From contig JAJEKV010000055.1 of NCBI GenBank assembly GCA_021234155.1, positions 124,001-188,000 of the forward strand: a DNA stretch of 64,000 bases. Direction: 5' to 3'. The position numbers were made by a program, and so were the translations under genes. This DNA is from Isoetes taiwanensis (Eukaryota > Streptophyta > Lycopodiopsida > Isoetales > Isoetaceae). Positions within the stretch are counted from its first letter, which is position 1; each line of letters starts with the position of its first letter. Of the stretch, positions 1 to 10,698 are shown piece after piece. The notes under the pieces are model-generated. The model had not been told where the DNA came from. It saw only the letters and a list, made by a program, of their open reading frames with translations, and searched no databases.

Positions 1-90
1 TAGCTAGAATTTGTTCAAGCTCAGGTTCCTCCTCTACAAATCTCCTACTTTTCCCTTCATCACTTCTTCCATATTTATTTGTGTCAATGT

Positions 91-1101
91 CTAAATCATT
101 CTTGAGTTTTTCTGCTTCAGTCTTCCATAATCTCCATGTTCTATATCTGCCTGGTTCTTTTCATTGTTAACATTTCTGATATTTGCTGAATTTTCAGCAA
201 ATTCTCCATTGATATCCTCATCATCACATATTTCTGGTTTTTCAGTCTCCTTATTCACATCCTTAATTTTATCTTCACCATTAGTATTGGCTATTTCTTC
301 TGATTTCTTCTTCTCTCTATGTTTGTACAGAATGCTTTCATCAAATGTTACATCACGACTTACTATAACTCTTCTTTTGGCTGGCTCATATAACTGATAC
401 CCTTTTGAATGCTCGTCATAACCTATGAGATAGCATAGGCAAGCTCTGTCATCTAATTTCTTCCTAACTTCTTCTGGTATATGAACATATGCTGCACATC
501 CATACACTCTATAATGTTCAAAAGAGGGTTCAGTCCCATACCATAGTTTGTCAGGTACTTCTCCATTTGTACTTCTAGTAGGCAATTTGTTTTGAATGTT
601 TGCTGCTGATTTGAGCGCTTCCTCCCACAGAAAGTTTGGCAGGCCAGCATGCTTGATCATAGATCTCACTGCATTAAGCAATGATCTATTCTTCCTCTCT
701 GCTACTCCATTTTGTTGAGGAGTGTGTGAGCATGTAAGTTGCCTTTTAATCCCATGACTATGACAGTATTTGTTAAACCTGTAAGAAACAAACTCACCTC
801 CTCTGTCAGTTCTCAAGCATTTAATTTTCTTACCAGTTTGTCTTTCTGCTTCAGCTTGAAATATTTTGAATGCTTCAAAGGCTTGATCTTTAGTCCTCAG
901 TGTATAACATTTGGTTTTCCTAGTTAGATCATCTGTAAAGGTAATAAAGTACTTCCTTCCATGAATGCTCCTTACATTTAGTGGTCCACATAGATCACTA
1001 TGCACAATCTCCAAGATTTCTTTTGCCCTTTTTGCTTTCTTTGGGAATGGTAATCTACCAGCCCTCACATTTAAGGTTTTCAACCTTATCTTCTTCACCA
1101 A
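91..1101 (-). pseudogene. copia integrase core (element 1)
   Basis: The integrase core would join element cDNA to host DNA. The frame shows the HSDLCGPL start of the core, the first acidic residue in TFTDD, the second in LRTDRGGEF, and the glutamate in PQQNGVAERKNRSLL, so the D,D-E triad is present. After the core come the YGCAAYVHIP and YLIGYDEHSKGYQLY segments usual for copia integrase, then a low-complexity acidic linker. The upstream pre-integrase zinc finger is in another overlapping frame (1055-1465), so a frameshift near 1055-1101 separates them. A stop ends the frame at 91. The 90 bases to the left keep a short acidic stretch in another frame, as expected for the linker before RT. Confidence 0.88.
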
Positions 1102-1465
1102 TGATCAGACCCCTTTTGATCATATAATTAATATTATTTGCATGAGTATGGCTGAGTCTCTCATGCCACAATTTCAGAGTAGGTATTCTTACGGTATTAA
1201 TTGCATCAGCCATATCATTATAGAAACCAAAGAGTTTGCCAATACGTTTCCCAAGAAATTTGATTTTATTATGCAACATCACCTTACATAATAGTTTTTC
1301 AAATACTACTTGATAACCAAGATCCACTAATTGAGTGACAGAAATAAGATTCTTCACTATATTAGGAACACAAAATACTCTATCCAACATCACAATCTTT
1401 CCCTCCAAGTCATATAATTCCAAGAGTCCTTCTTCTTCAACCTTTTCTAATTTCCCATCTCCCAT
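1055..1465 (-). pseudogene. gag-pre-integrase zinc finger region (element 1)
   Basis: This fragment has the copia segment downstream of protease: VPNIVKNLISVTQLVDLGY, then the HHCC-type start LWHERLSHTHANNINYM. The last part reads LKCEGW, where the second cysteine pair is damaged. In the related element at 35092-43009 the corresponding stretch is MCEGCMLGK. The fragment is frame-shifted against both protease and integrase core. Confidence 0.8.
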
Positions 1466-1475
1466 TGAAACAAAG

Positions 1476-2009
1476 CTAGAAATTCTTGCTAGTCTTCTCC
1501 TTTAGCCTGCACCTGGATTTTATCACGCTTCTTTCAGCTCCACTATCTATGACAAATAGATTATCATCATCCTTAGAAGTTCTTTCAGAAACAGAAAAGA
1601 TTTTTGGATTGCTTACCTCTGCATTTTTGTCCATTTCCTCTTCAACCTCCTCATCTTGTGCTTCTCTAGTTATGTTTATAGCAGATGCTCTTCCTTTGCC
1701 TTTGTTCCTAAAATTTCCTCTTCCCCTTGAGTTATTGCCTCGGGTATTATACCCTCTGCCCCTAGCATTCATCCCTCTTCCTCTACCCTTTTCTTGATCC
1801 CTTGGGCTGGAACAATTTGCAGCTACATGACCATAACCTTGACAATTAAAGCATCTATTTTCCTTTGGCAGTTTAGGACAGTTAGCCTTAATGTGGCCTT
1901 CTAAATTGCAATAAAAGCATGGACCTACTCGGCCTCTTCCCCCAGCATAGAGTATTTCATTATTTTCATCACTCTCTTTTTTTACTTTCCTTTGCTCTAT
2001 ATACATCAC
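1476..2009 (-). pseudogene. copia gag zinc knuckles and aspartic protease (element 1)
   Basis: The frame encodes two CCHC zinc knuckles, CFYCNLEGHIKANC and CFNCQGYGHVAANC. These bind element RNA in the nucleocapsid of this family. An RGRG-rich basic linker follows, and then the retropepsin active-site segment FVIDSGAERSVI. The DSG triplet is the catalytic aspartate motif. The frame stops before the flap region, so this copy would not make a complete protease. It lies directly upstream of the pre-integrase region, in the expected order. Confidence 0.85.
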
Positions 2010-2413
2010 GAAGCATATTTTCAGCTTTTATTCCTTGTCTTAGTAACATTTCTTATTAATTTTGTGATTTGCTCATTAGAGGAAACGGCTTTCGGGCTAT
2101 GGATAGCGCTTTGATACCTTTCATTTATGACAACTCGGCTCCATCTAAATCAGCTATGATGTTGTCAAATTTATTAAAAAGTCGACCCGTCATCATCCTC
2201 ATGAAGCGTTAGATTCTTAGTTTGGTTTCAAAACATCAATTTGTGAAGGCGTTTTGGCCTCATAATTTTAAGCAAATAGCTCCACGTCGCCTAGGTGTCT
2301 TACCTCTCGGCATGAGCATGATAGTTGGTCAAGTTTGTCGCAAATAATGCCTTTGGCCTCCTTTTATTTTGGCAATTAAATTGTTGTTGCATTTCTTTGA
2401 GCTCCCTTCTCCA

Positions 2414-2623
2414 CTACATGACCCCCTCCTCTAACTCTATGGTGTTGAACTTGCACCAAGCATCACTTATAGCAGATGTATCACCTGCAATATCCTCACC
2501 TTCATTGGGATCTACAAGTTCCCAAAGATCTTGTACTTCCAGGATATGCATAATCTGATTCTTCCAGATTTGAAATCCTGGTCCTCCTTTATAAACTTCA
2601 ACTGCATTAAGTAGACGCACCAA
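2414..2623 (-). pseudogene. copia gag N-terminus (element 1)
   Basis: The 69-residue frame begins MVRLLNAVEVYKGGPGFQIW and continues to LEVQDLWELVDP. That matches the gag start of the second copia element at 35767-35895 (VEVYQGGPEFQIW, LEVEDLWDLVDP), so the two elements are related. The frame breaks shortly after. The stretch 2010-2413 that should hold the rest of gag is degraded and carries no clear open frame. Confidence 0.75.
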
Positions 2624-2653
2624 ATCTACTAGCCATGATCCTTAACCTGGAGA

Positions 2654-2665
2654 GCTCTGATACCA
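2654..2665 (-). promoter_or_regulatory. Primer-binding site, initiator Met tRNA (element 1)
   Basis: The minus strand reads TGGTATCAGAGC, the usual plant copia primer-binding site complementary to the 3' end of initiator methionine tRNA. It lies five bases from the LTR end (...GAACTAACA on the minus strand), which fixes the element's orientation. Confidence 0.85.
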
Positions 2666-2670
2666 CTTGT

Positions 2671-2966
2671 TGTTAGTTCAACTATTGAATGCAAGATTTC
2701 TTTGTAATATTCTTCAATCTATAGCAATACTTAATCACCAAGCAAAACAAGGATATTATTCAATCCGTTTAGACAGCTTTACAAAATAACGACCCTAACC
2801 ATTGAAAATCATAATATAACCTTTACTGTAGCTTGGAGATCGAATATAACACTGTAGCACAATTTCCCTTGCTAGTTGAACTGTATAGACGGATCCAACT
2901 CACTGAGAGGTAGATCCACAATCCATAGATGTATATAGCTTAGCAGGTCCGGCGGTTATGGAATCG
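2671..2966 (-). repeat. 5' LTR of copia element 1, interrupted
   Basis: The LTR begins next to the primer-binding site. It shares segments such as GCTACAGT and TTTTCAATGG with the LTRs at 35092 and 42371. At 2967-2974 it is broken by the target duplication of the hAT element. The missing portion should resume at 12226. The sequence there (AGTCCGACGGTTATG) resembles that just left of the insertion (GGTCCGGCGGTTATG), which suggests a short repeat inside the LTR. Confidence 0.7.
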
Positions 2967-3213
2967 GTGTATGCCAGGGATAGGTTCAATACGCTGTACG
3001 TTTTATACGGAATACGTATGAATTGTATGATACGGCACATATTTGCCGTATAAAACGTAAAGAATACGGCAAAAAAAAAAATTCCGTGTCGGGAAGATTT
3101 TCCGCGTCACTGAAAACAACGTGAAAGCGTCTGTGAAAATTTTTTCGCGTCGATGAAACTGATGAAAACCGCGATCTGTGAACGCATAATTATTATTATT
3201 ATTATTTTTTTTT

Positions 3214-3720
3214 TTTTTTTTTATGTTTATGTGCATGGGCTGGTCTTTTTTAATGAAAGATTTCAATTTTTTGCACTGTGTTCAATATACAGATCACAGT
3301 AATGTATATCCCATTTGGGTGCCAATGGCATGTATTCCTACCTTCACATTTTGCATGGGCTGGTCTTCTTTGATGAAAGGTTCTAAGTTTTGCACTAAGG
3401 GAGCTTTGTACAGATTATAGTAGTGTATATCCCCATGGGTTGAATGAAATAAACTCCTACCTTTACATGTTGGGGTACAATAAAATAAATAATGGCTTAT
3501 GCACTTTAACCATATGTGTTAAAAGTATTAAGTCTAGGGTTTTCTCCCCGTTCCTTTACCTATAACTTAAGTAACAGGCTGATGAGTGGCGCTTGGTTCC
3601 CCGAGCCCATGGCGTGATGTAAGACAAGGCAGTGGCAGGGTCGGATATGGAGATCTGCATACTTACCGTGGCTGGCACATACGGTGAGATCTTCTGACTC
3701 AAGCTAGGTGTTTAGCTTTA
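3214..3720 (+). repeat. Left direct repeat of the Penelope-like element
   Basis: The first ~385 bases match 10294-10679 with few changes. Internally, ATGCATGGGCTGGTCTT recurs as TGCATGGGCTGGTCTTC about 115 bp later, so the repeat has a duplicated sub-block. After 3599 the copies diverge. The match resumes at CTAGGTGTTTAGCTT (3705-3719) against TTAGGTGTTTGCTTA, so copy 2 appears to have lost about 100 bp. Confidence 0.85.
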
Positions 3721-3896
3721 CCACATTTAGATTTTACGAGCAGATTGATAGGTTCTACCTATAGACTATGGCTTTGACGGCTGGCTTTTATCATATCTGG
3801 CACTTGCTTGCATGCTTAAAACCGTGTGAGCATCACTTCATGAATTTTGTGGGCTGCTATGTACATGGTCCAAGGGCGGGAAAACCTTTACTGAAG

Positions 3897-4194
3897 TGAT
3901 TCAGACGGTTGCCCATACAGTCCTGATAGCAAGACCGTTCTTGAGGAGGAATGGCTTGAGGCGGAATTCCAAGCTTGTCTTGAGGATAATTGGTCTGATA
4001 ACATACACATGGATGCTGGGAGGAACACTGGGATCAAACGTCCTTGGATTAATCATCAGAGCAATGATGCTCACAAACAAATTTATGCTGGAAGGCAGAA
4101 TCGTGACAATGGAAAGCAGGGCAGTTCCAGCTTTAGAAATACAGTCCCAGATACACAGGAAGGGGACAATGAGTTTGAACCCGATGACTCTCAG
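3897..4194 (+). CDS. Exon-like open segment upstream of ORF1
   Basis: The frame reads a hydrophilic, protein-like sequence: SDSDGCPYSP, then VLEEEWLEAEFQACLEDNW, ending EFEPDDSQ. It stops being open exactly at CAG|GTTTGA, a good splice donor, with phase 0. On the left it is bounded by an in-frame TGA at 3892-3894, next to possible acceptors CTGAAG and ATTCAG. Phase 0 at the donor fits splicing to the acceptor at 6261. I do not recognise the protein. The alternative is that it is merely an open stretch. Confidence 0.35.
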
Positions 4195-6261
4195 GTTTGA
4201 TCATGCCATGCTTTTAGGAGTTCAACACAGTTTTTAGTGTGTGCTGGTCCCTAATCTATTCTTACAGATTTTATAATTAAACCTAGTTGGTTCAGGATCA
4301 ATCAATACTTCGGTTTGATTTGAATACATTGGTGTTTGACTCCTTATACTTGTTAAGAAGATCACTTCATCGGTTTAATAATTATGTCCTTGATAATCCA
4401 ATTGTTGCAAGATATTACATGGATTTTTAAACATGTTTACATAGGATTGAAAATGTATTTCAATTTGTGAACACTGATTCATTGGTTTTATATTCATATT
4501 TTTTGCTTGGAATGAACTTGAGGGAAAAAGGTAACAATAGGTGACCAGCGATGAGCTGAGAAACCTAATGTACCTTTTGGCCCCTCACTCATTACCAAAT
4601 TCTTGCTAATGTTGTGTTGGTTGGCTGCAGGTACCGGTTTCTCTTCCTATTGTTTCCTTTTTTCGATGTCAAGTTCGTGTCCTGGCTATAATATGGATAA
4701 TATTGGTGGCATCTCTTGCTCTCGCACTCATATGGTGTTTACAAAAGGTTTTATGAAAGGGAAGATTCACTAGCCCGTACTCATTAATATTTTGACTCAA
4801 AGCTCTGGCTGACTAGGAATTCTATGGGATCTTCATATTTCCATGCTTTCTGATTTATATGGCCAGCATTTTGTGATTACTGCTCTGCACAAAAGACTAT
4901 GTTGACAGAGTTCTATGTACTCAAATGTTTCACCTATCTTTACTAAATGAATCCACTGTTTTTCTTACTGCATTCTATGATGTATTTGCATTGGTCATTG
5001 TACTCTATTTAAAGACTGAAATAAGGCTGAAGCTAAGCATTGCTATTCCAGATGTATCATGACTAGATAGGCAGACCACAGTGGTCTTAGAACATCAGGG
5101 TATCAGGGTTTGTGGTTCTACTGCAATACTCCATACAATATGTCAAATAATGGAGTGACGTGCATGTTGATTTTTGGGCTCCATTCCAGGGTCTAAATGC
5201 ATAAAACTTGTCTATGTCTGGTTTAACTCTAAACAGCCATACAAAATGTAATTGTCAATATAACATGGCTGCATGCATATGCTGGGAACTAAAGTGTTGC
5301 CTTATCATTTGGGTCTTCACATGTACTGCTAGTATCTTTACATGTACTGGTATGATGGCTTGCATGCATTGGCTAAGAATTGCATGCATGCAAAGGATGT
5401 GAGTGGCACAGTTTTTGGCATAACAATAGTAAACGGATGTTGTTTTAACAAGTGGTGGGCTAAAGACTTGCATGCATGGTCTTCGGTCTAAAGGGGCTTT
5501 ATTTAAAGTGTAGAACTGAAAGTTACTCTAGTTTTTCTGAGTCTGCAAACACTTATGTCCAATTTTTAACTTTAGTGAAAACTGAAAGATGACCTTTGGG
5601 CTTTTTCAATGTATACACTATAATATTCGATCTTTGTGGAAGTAAAGCTTATGGCCAAAATCTACATGGTCTTAAGATTATGCATTTTACTAAACAGCCA
5701 TATTGGCTCTATGCATGGGATTACTGAGCATATATGGACACATGCACGGGATTACTGGGCATCCAAATTGGCATTATGCATGGGATTATGTAAAATATGT
5801 GGTTGCATTTGGCACTGGCTTTCTGTTATTACCCTAGTATATCAGGGGCAAATAATATAGATAGAACTTGGCTATGTTTATGGAATAGGATTCTCAACTA
5901 ACAGTTGACCAATGGTCCCATGACCTGTTCATTCTTTATCTGTACTATGGGATAGATAAGTGAGTGTTATGATCTAAGTACTTGGTGTTCCATGGCGGAT
6001 AGTGTCATCATGGATTTCGATCCTAGTATGAACTGATAAGACTGCATAAGGGATTGACCTGTGTTGATGTCACTACTAGTTGGTTGATGCCATGGCTAGT
6101 GTGGACTGGATTTTTTTAGGAACTTCAGTTCCCTGGTTTTACCAGGGTCACTTCTACCTAGAAATCAAGTATTTAGCTCAAAAACATGACTGTATCCTGA
6201 TAAATTGCATTTCTCTATTGATGCCTTGTGAACTAATGGCTTATTTATCAATGATTGACAG
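4195..6261. other. Intron-like interval without clear genes
   Basis: No long open frame is present. A phase-compatible mini-exon is possible at 4631-4747: acceptor TTGGCTGCAG, donor AAAAG|GTTTTA, 39 codons including a hydrophobic run LAIIWIILVASLALALIW. It could equally be chance. CATGCATG (RY-type) motifs cluster at 5360-5475. The phrase GCAYGGGATTA recurs three times at 5715-5790. The interval ends in ATTGACAG, a good acceptor, just before ORF1. Confidence 0.4.
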
Positions 6262-7800
6262 GAAAGAGAAGTAGTATACGAGATTACCCTACCCACTTGG
6301 AACAATGAATTAGCGGCTATAGGGTACAATTACTTCAAATCTGAAGTGCCAAGCTATGCTGTTCAGAGTCTACTGTGCTGCATTAAAGATATCAAGGCGC
6401 ACGAGTATATCATACAAAAAGAAGTTGCCAGAGGGACAGAACAGTACTCGGCCCTATTGCATCTAGGGTTTAATCAATGGATTAAAGCATTCTCCAGCAT
6501 CAATAAGGCTGGAAACGAAGTTGATAAAATTGTCAAAGTCATTGACGAACTGTATAACAGCCTACCTGACCTGATCTATCAGTGGACAGTTGAGGAGGAT
6601 CGATGCAAAATCCAATATCTGACTGGAATTAAAGCCTTGGAGAAGGCCAACAGTATCAAGAGGGAAGTTAAGGCAAAGGATGACATTTTTATCTGTGACG
6701 AGGTTATGGATGATGATCCCTTTGACTCTATACTGTCTGAACAGGATAAAGAAAACCTGAAAGCCAACAACAAGACTAATGATGAGGATGAGGATGGGAA
6801 TGGGGCATTTGACTTCACCTTAAACAATTGCCTGAACTTCCCTGTCATTCCTGAACGATTGGTTGAGAATCATGCGGTTCTATGCAATCAGGGTTTGTGG
6901 AGAACCAAGAATTTTGGGGCCCTAGCCCCGATCAGCAGGGATACGTGGATTTTACTTGGGGGCCTTACAAAGGATCAGGTTAATGCCACATATAGTGCAG
7001 ACCTGTCACTGGAAAAATTTGTCAGAAAGGAAGAAATCTTGTGCAGCATAGACACAAGATTCTTTGATAAGGTCTGCACAAAAAGTCCATACATGTATAT
7101 GGGCCAGAAAGGCCACATGGCATATCCAAACATTGACAGGAATGACTTTTACCTTAAGAGGATATGGAGAACATTCTGCCCCTATTTTAAGTGTGTATGC
7201 GATGATAGAGGAAAAAAGAAGACTAAAAAAACCACATGTGGTGACAACATGACCTGGCTGGATCACGGAGTGTGGTACATGTTCAATAATTTAGATTTGA
7301 TCTACCCTAACATGTCTACTGCAGCTCAAGTGGTTACTTTTAGAGGATTCCTTAGGGGTCCCCTTAAAACCAGTATCATGGGGTTTATTTCCTACCTACA
7401 GGTCAGGGAGGTGCTGATCCAAATGACAATGAAACTTGCTGCAGATCCATGGTCTGACCTTAAGATTGGTCTGCCTAGATGCAAGATGGTGGACATATGT
7501 GAGAAGACCATCAAACCAGTCACACATCTGAAAGATGCAGGGGCTTCTGCCAGCTATAATTCCAGCAGACTCAGTAGCAGGAGTGCATCTAATCCAACCA
7601 GCACTGTGCAGAACGTGGTTGTACGCACACCAAGAATTATGACCAAACCAATGAGTGAGACACCAGCTATGTCTGATAGTGCCTCAGTTGAATGCATTGG
7701 TACACAAGTCCCTGCCGGATACTCCGTCACCAAGGACAGAACCACACATGTACGTGCCAGAGACGTGGCTGCTGGGGAAGAACTACGATACCCAGCCTGA
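6262..7800 (+). CDS. ORF1 of the Penelope-like element, unknown function
   Basis: This is a 512-codon open frame with no usable ATG near its start. It opens directly after the acceptor ATTGACAG, so it probably begins as a spliced exon. Visible features are CPYFKCVCDDRGKKKTKKTTC (7177-7239), a cysteine/lysine cluster that could bind nucleic acid, an acidic run near 6780-6800, and a serine/threonine-rich tail. I recognise no GIY-YIG, protease, RNase H or capsid signature. Near the end a second frame is also open (about 7655-7809, including VPETWLLGKNYDTQPETK). It ends at AAAG|GTGTGA, which could splice to the RT exon at 8052. So ORF1 and RT may form one polyprotein after a frame change, or be two proteins. 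Confidence 0.6.
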   Translation, partial: EREVVYEITLPTWNNELAAIGYNYFKSEVPSYAVQSLLCCIKDIKAHEYIIQKEVARGTEQYSALLHLGFNQWIKAFSSINKAGNEVDKIVKVIDELYNSLPDLIYQWTVEEDRCKIQYLTGIKALEKANSIKREVKAKDDIFICDEVMDDDPFDSILSEQDKENLKANNKTNDEDEDGNGAFDFTLNNCLNFPVIPERLVENHAVLCNQGLWRTKNFGALAPISRDTWILLGGLTKDQVNATYSADLSLEKFVRKEEILCSIDTRFFDKVCTKSPYMYMGQKGHMAYPNIDRNDFYLKRIWRTFCPYFKCVCDDRGKKKTKKTTCGDNMTWLDHGVWYMFNNLDLIYPNMSTAAQVVTFRGFLRGPLKTSIMGFISYLQVREVLIQMTMKLAADPWSDLKIGLPRCKMVDICEKTIKPVTHLKDAGASASYNSSRLSSRSASNPTSTVQNVVVRTPRIMTKPMSETPAMSDSASVECIGTQVPAGYSVTKDRTTHVRARDVAAGEELRYPA

Positions 7801-8051
7801 AACAAAGGTGTGAATCTATACTTCTTACTGTATTTTGCATTGGCTGTACACTATACTTTTGTCTAAAATAACAGGCTACATTATCATAATTGATGTATAC
7901 CTATGTCTATCTTCTTTTTTAGAAAAAGAAAAAAGTTGCCACTCGGCCCATATATACACCAAAAGTCATATGCCATAGTGTGGCTGGCCAGAGGTCTGGT
8001 TGTATCTAGGTTGTGTTAGTATGTTTAAAATACTTTTGTTGCTGCCTACAG

Positions 8052-10124
8052 ATGTCTAAGTTTATCACAATAAACTGTCAAGGGAGATATTCTATCACTG
8101 AATGTGGACCTCGGAATAAAAAGAAAATTGTACACTGCACCTTTCTGTCCAAAATTCAGGACCTCATATGTTTACCCAGAATATTTCATATGGTTGCCCT
8201 CGAATGTTTTGGTGAAGCTGGGACAAACATGATGCTCAATACCATGTTTGGATGGAAATATAGTGAGAATCTTCGTGATATCTGCTATAAACCATTTTAT
8301 ATTTTTGCACAAGATAATGATGTGCCATGCCCCTGCAGCAATCCTAATATGGCCTCTTTTATTGACCCTGATATTGGTCATGTTAGAACCGCCAAGCTAT
8401 CAATTGTAAGAAACAAACTACTTAGAAACCTCTTCAAAAAAGGTCTTAATCATATTCCTGATAAGATGCTGATCATGAGGGAATTTAGAGAGGAAATATC
8501 TAAGGTGTGTGACCTGTTTTTTGATGCACATATCTATTCATACCCTGATATTACGGATGAGGAAAAGGTGATGTTCAAAATGAGAATATTAGATATAGCA
8601 TCTAGCAGGATCAGCATAGCTATCAGCTGCGTGACTGAACCAAAGAAATTTGCTTTAGCTGATCGAGATGTGATCAACAATCTGGAATGGTTGTTTACAA
8701 ACTTCTATATCTCTGGGGTGGATAAAGCCACCAACAATCCGGCCTTTATCTGCCCACAACATGTCAGGGAAATGGCCATCAAGAGGCTGAACAGTCATGA
8801 CTTTCAGATTATTCTCAACCCACACAAGGAGATCCAATGTCTAATCAAGGAGGATATACAAAACATTATGGGATGTATTGGCTGTGAATCAGAAAGATTA
8901 CCATACCTACTCGGGGTGTATAAGGCCCATAAGAGGGACTATAGGTGGATTACTAACGCCCATAATACAATTTACACAGAGATATCAGAAATTATCACTG
9001 CTGGTCTTAATGATATATTATCTAACTGGCCAGAGATAGCCAAAATGCTAAGTGCTAGTGTACACACCATGCTCCCAGGTAAAGTGAATTCCTGCTGGGT
9101 GGTTAATTCAGTATATGATGTTGTGGTTAATCTTCCATCCAGTATTCATGACCTATTTGTTGCGGACATAACTAAATGTTATGAGAACATCCCACTACTC
9201 GGAGACAATGGAATCTGCAGAATTATTGAATTGGTCTGCATGGCTGCTTGGAAATGGCAAAAAGGCTTACACCATAACAATGAATTATGGATTAAGAAGT
9301 CCTCCAATGGCTACATTGCCAAATGGTTTAAAACTGAACCAAAGGGAAGATGCTGGTCCAAAATGGGGCTAACTGTTTTCATTAAAGCTAACCATTGGCT
9401 GCTTTCCAACTGTTTTATAGCTATGGGCAGCCGGACGTGGCTGCAGGTATGTGGAATCCCCATGGGATTTTCATGCAGCCCAAGCTGGTGCAATTTGTAC
9501 CTTGCATGGTTCGAGGTTGATTTTATCAAGAAGCTGGCCTTGCATGGTAGATACAAGGAGATCAGTATGTTCAAACATACATTCCGATATATTGATGACC
9601 TGCTTGCCATTAATTGCCCCACTATTCGGGAATTTCTGAGTACTACCCCAAAGGAGTTTGGCCATAATCTGAATATTTACGACATGAGCAAACTTGGCAT
9701 CAAGGAAGAAACAGTATTTCACTACAGATATGGGGAAAGCAGCCCACGTAGCCATATGGTTAACTTCCTAAATCTACGTATTGAAATTGTCAACAATGGC
9801 AGCGGAGTATATAGGTATACCAGGTATGATAAGAGGGATATTCTACCTTTTACAGCGTTAAAGTTTGTACATGCTGATAGCTGCAGGCCTTATTTACAAG
9901 CCAGAAACGTAATAGTTTCCCAAATCTTACCATACATGTATGTCAACTCATGTCCATTCAAAGCTGCTGCTGACATTAGAGATCTGATTGTTTGTTTCAA
10001 CAATAACGGCTTTGACATCCTTGGCATGAAGAGGAAAATCACAGGCTATATACAAGATAACTCCTTTCCAGGACTCAAGTTTGACAAGTTTATCTTGATA
10101 CAAGAAATTAATGCGAGTGCATAA
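8052..10124 (+). CDS. Penelope/telomerase-like reverse transcriptase
   Basis: The 690-codon frame starts MSKFITINCQGRYSI, directly after the acceptor-like GCTGCCTACAG. An in-frame upstream ATG at 8013 is also possible. Landmarks are CPCSN (about residue 92) and GHVRTAKLSIVRNKLLR (108-124). Next comes YKAHKRDYRWITNAHN (about 290-305), resembling the K-H-K..R block before Penelope RT cores. RT motif A is VADITKCYENIPL (about 370), motif B GIPMGFSCSPSWCNLYL (about 467) and motif C FRYIDDLLAI (about 512). The catalytic aspartates of motifs A and C are intact, and the frame has no stops over 2 kb. Motif A D...YxxIP, the APSYAN-like block and YIDD favour a Penelope-like RT over LTR or LINE types. 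The C-terminus carries no endonuclease. It could still encode an active enzyme. Confidence 0.75.
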   Translation: MSKFITINCQGRYSITECGPRNKKKIVHCTFLSKIQDLICLPRIFHMVALECFGEAGTNMMLNTMFGWKYSENLRDICYKPFYIFAQDNDVPCPCSNPNMASFIDPDIGHVRTAKLSIVRNKLLRNLFKKGLNHIPDKMLIMREFREEISKVCDLFFDAHIYSYPDITDEEKVMFKMRILDIASSRISIAISCVTEPKKFALADRDVINNLEWLFTNFYISGVDKATNNPAFICPQHVREMAIKRLNSHDFQIILNPHKEIQCLIKEDIQNIMGCIGCESERLPYLLGVYKAHKRDYRWITNAHNTIYTEISEIITAGLNDILSNWPEIAKMLSASVHTMLPGKVNSCWVVNSVYDVVVNLPSSIHDLFVADITKCYENIPLLGDNGICRIIELVCMAAWKWQKGLHHNNELWIKKSSNGYIAKWFKTEPKGRCWSKMGLTVFIKANHWLLSNCFIAMGSRTWLQVCGIPMGFSCSPSWCNLYLAWFEVDFIKKLALHGRYKEISMFKHTFRYIDDLLAINCPTIREFLSTTPKEFGHNLNIYDMSKLGIKEETVFHYRYGESSPRSHMVNFLNLRIEIVNNGSGVYRYTRYDKRDILPFTALKFVHADSCRPYLQARNVIVSQILPYMYVNSCPFKAAADIRDLIVCFNNNGFDILGMKRKITGYIQDNSFPGLKFDKFILIQEINASA

Positions 10125-10293
10125 GGTATGACTGATTCTACCATCTATTGTCACAATTTTTGATGTGTAGTTTATTGGATAATATATCTAATAGGGTAAG
10201 GTGTGGACCCCAGCAGTGCTGGTAGGAGTCCACCCTCCCTACGAGCACATAACAATTTAGCTGGGCCAAACCTATCCTACGGTTGGAGGTAGG

Positions 10294-10698
10294 TTTTTTT
10301 TTATGTTTATATGCATGGGCTGGTCTTTTTTAATGAAAGATTTCAATTTTTTGCACTAAGGGTGCAACATACAGATCACAGTAATGTATATCCCATTTGG
10401 GTGCCAATGGCATGTATTCCTACCTTCACATTTTGCATGGGCTGGTCTTCTTTGATGAAAGGTTCTAAGTTTTGCACTAAGGGAGCTTTGTACAGATTAC
10501 AGTACGGTATATCCCCATGGGTTGCTAATGAAATAAACTCCTACCTTTACATGTTGGGGTACAATAAAATAAATAATGGCTTATGCACTTTAACCATATG
10601 TGTTAAAAGTATTAAGTCTAGGGTTTTCTCCCGTTCCTTTACCTATAACTCAAGTAAGGGTGATGGTGGCGCTTGGTTCTAAATTAGGTGTTTGCTTA
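10294..10698 (+). repeat. Right direct repeat of the Penelope-like element
   Basis: This is the second copy of the 3214-3720 repeat, starting about 170 bp after the RT stop codon. It differs by scattered substitutions and by loss of the segment equivalent to 3600-3704. It is followed at once by hAT subterminal sequence rich in GCGTC. Confidence 0.85.

Larger units (their letters stand above)
1..2966 (-). mobile_element. Ty1/copia LTR retrotransposon, 5' part (element 1)
   Basis: This is the 5' half of a copia-type element read on the minus strand. From right to left it has the LTR, primer-binding site, gag, zinc knuckles, protease and integrase. The gag-protease-integrase order is the Ty1/copia order. 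Reverse transcriptase and RNase H should lie beyond the left edge. The coding region is split by frameshifts, so this copy is defective. Its LTR is interrupted by the hAT element at 2975-12217, so the element continues to the right of 12225 for a distance I cannot fix. Confidence 0.9.

Noticed and set aside
3575-3660. Hammerhead ribozyme, which would be expected in a Penelope pseudo-LTR
   Set aside because: CTGATGAG is present at 3582-3589 but no GAAA core follows at a suitable distance, and the second repeat copy reads GTGATGG. The motif is not conserved.
3896-4237. 113-codon ORF beginning MIQTVAHTV
   Set aside because: The overlapping frame ending EFEPDDSQ has more protein-like composition and stops at a splice donor, so this one looks like its shadow.
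3214-10698. True LTR retrotransposon for the repeat-flanked element
   Set aside because: The repeats lack TG...CA ends, no tRNA primer site or polypurine tract is seen, and the RT motifs are Penelope-like rather than copia or gypsy.
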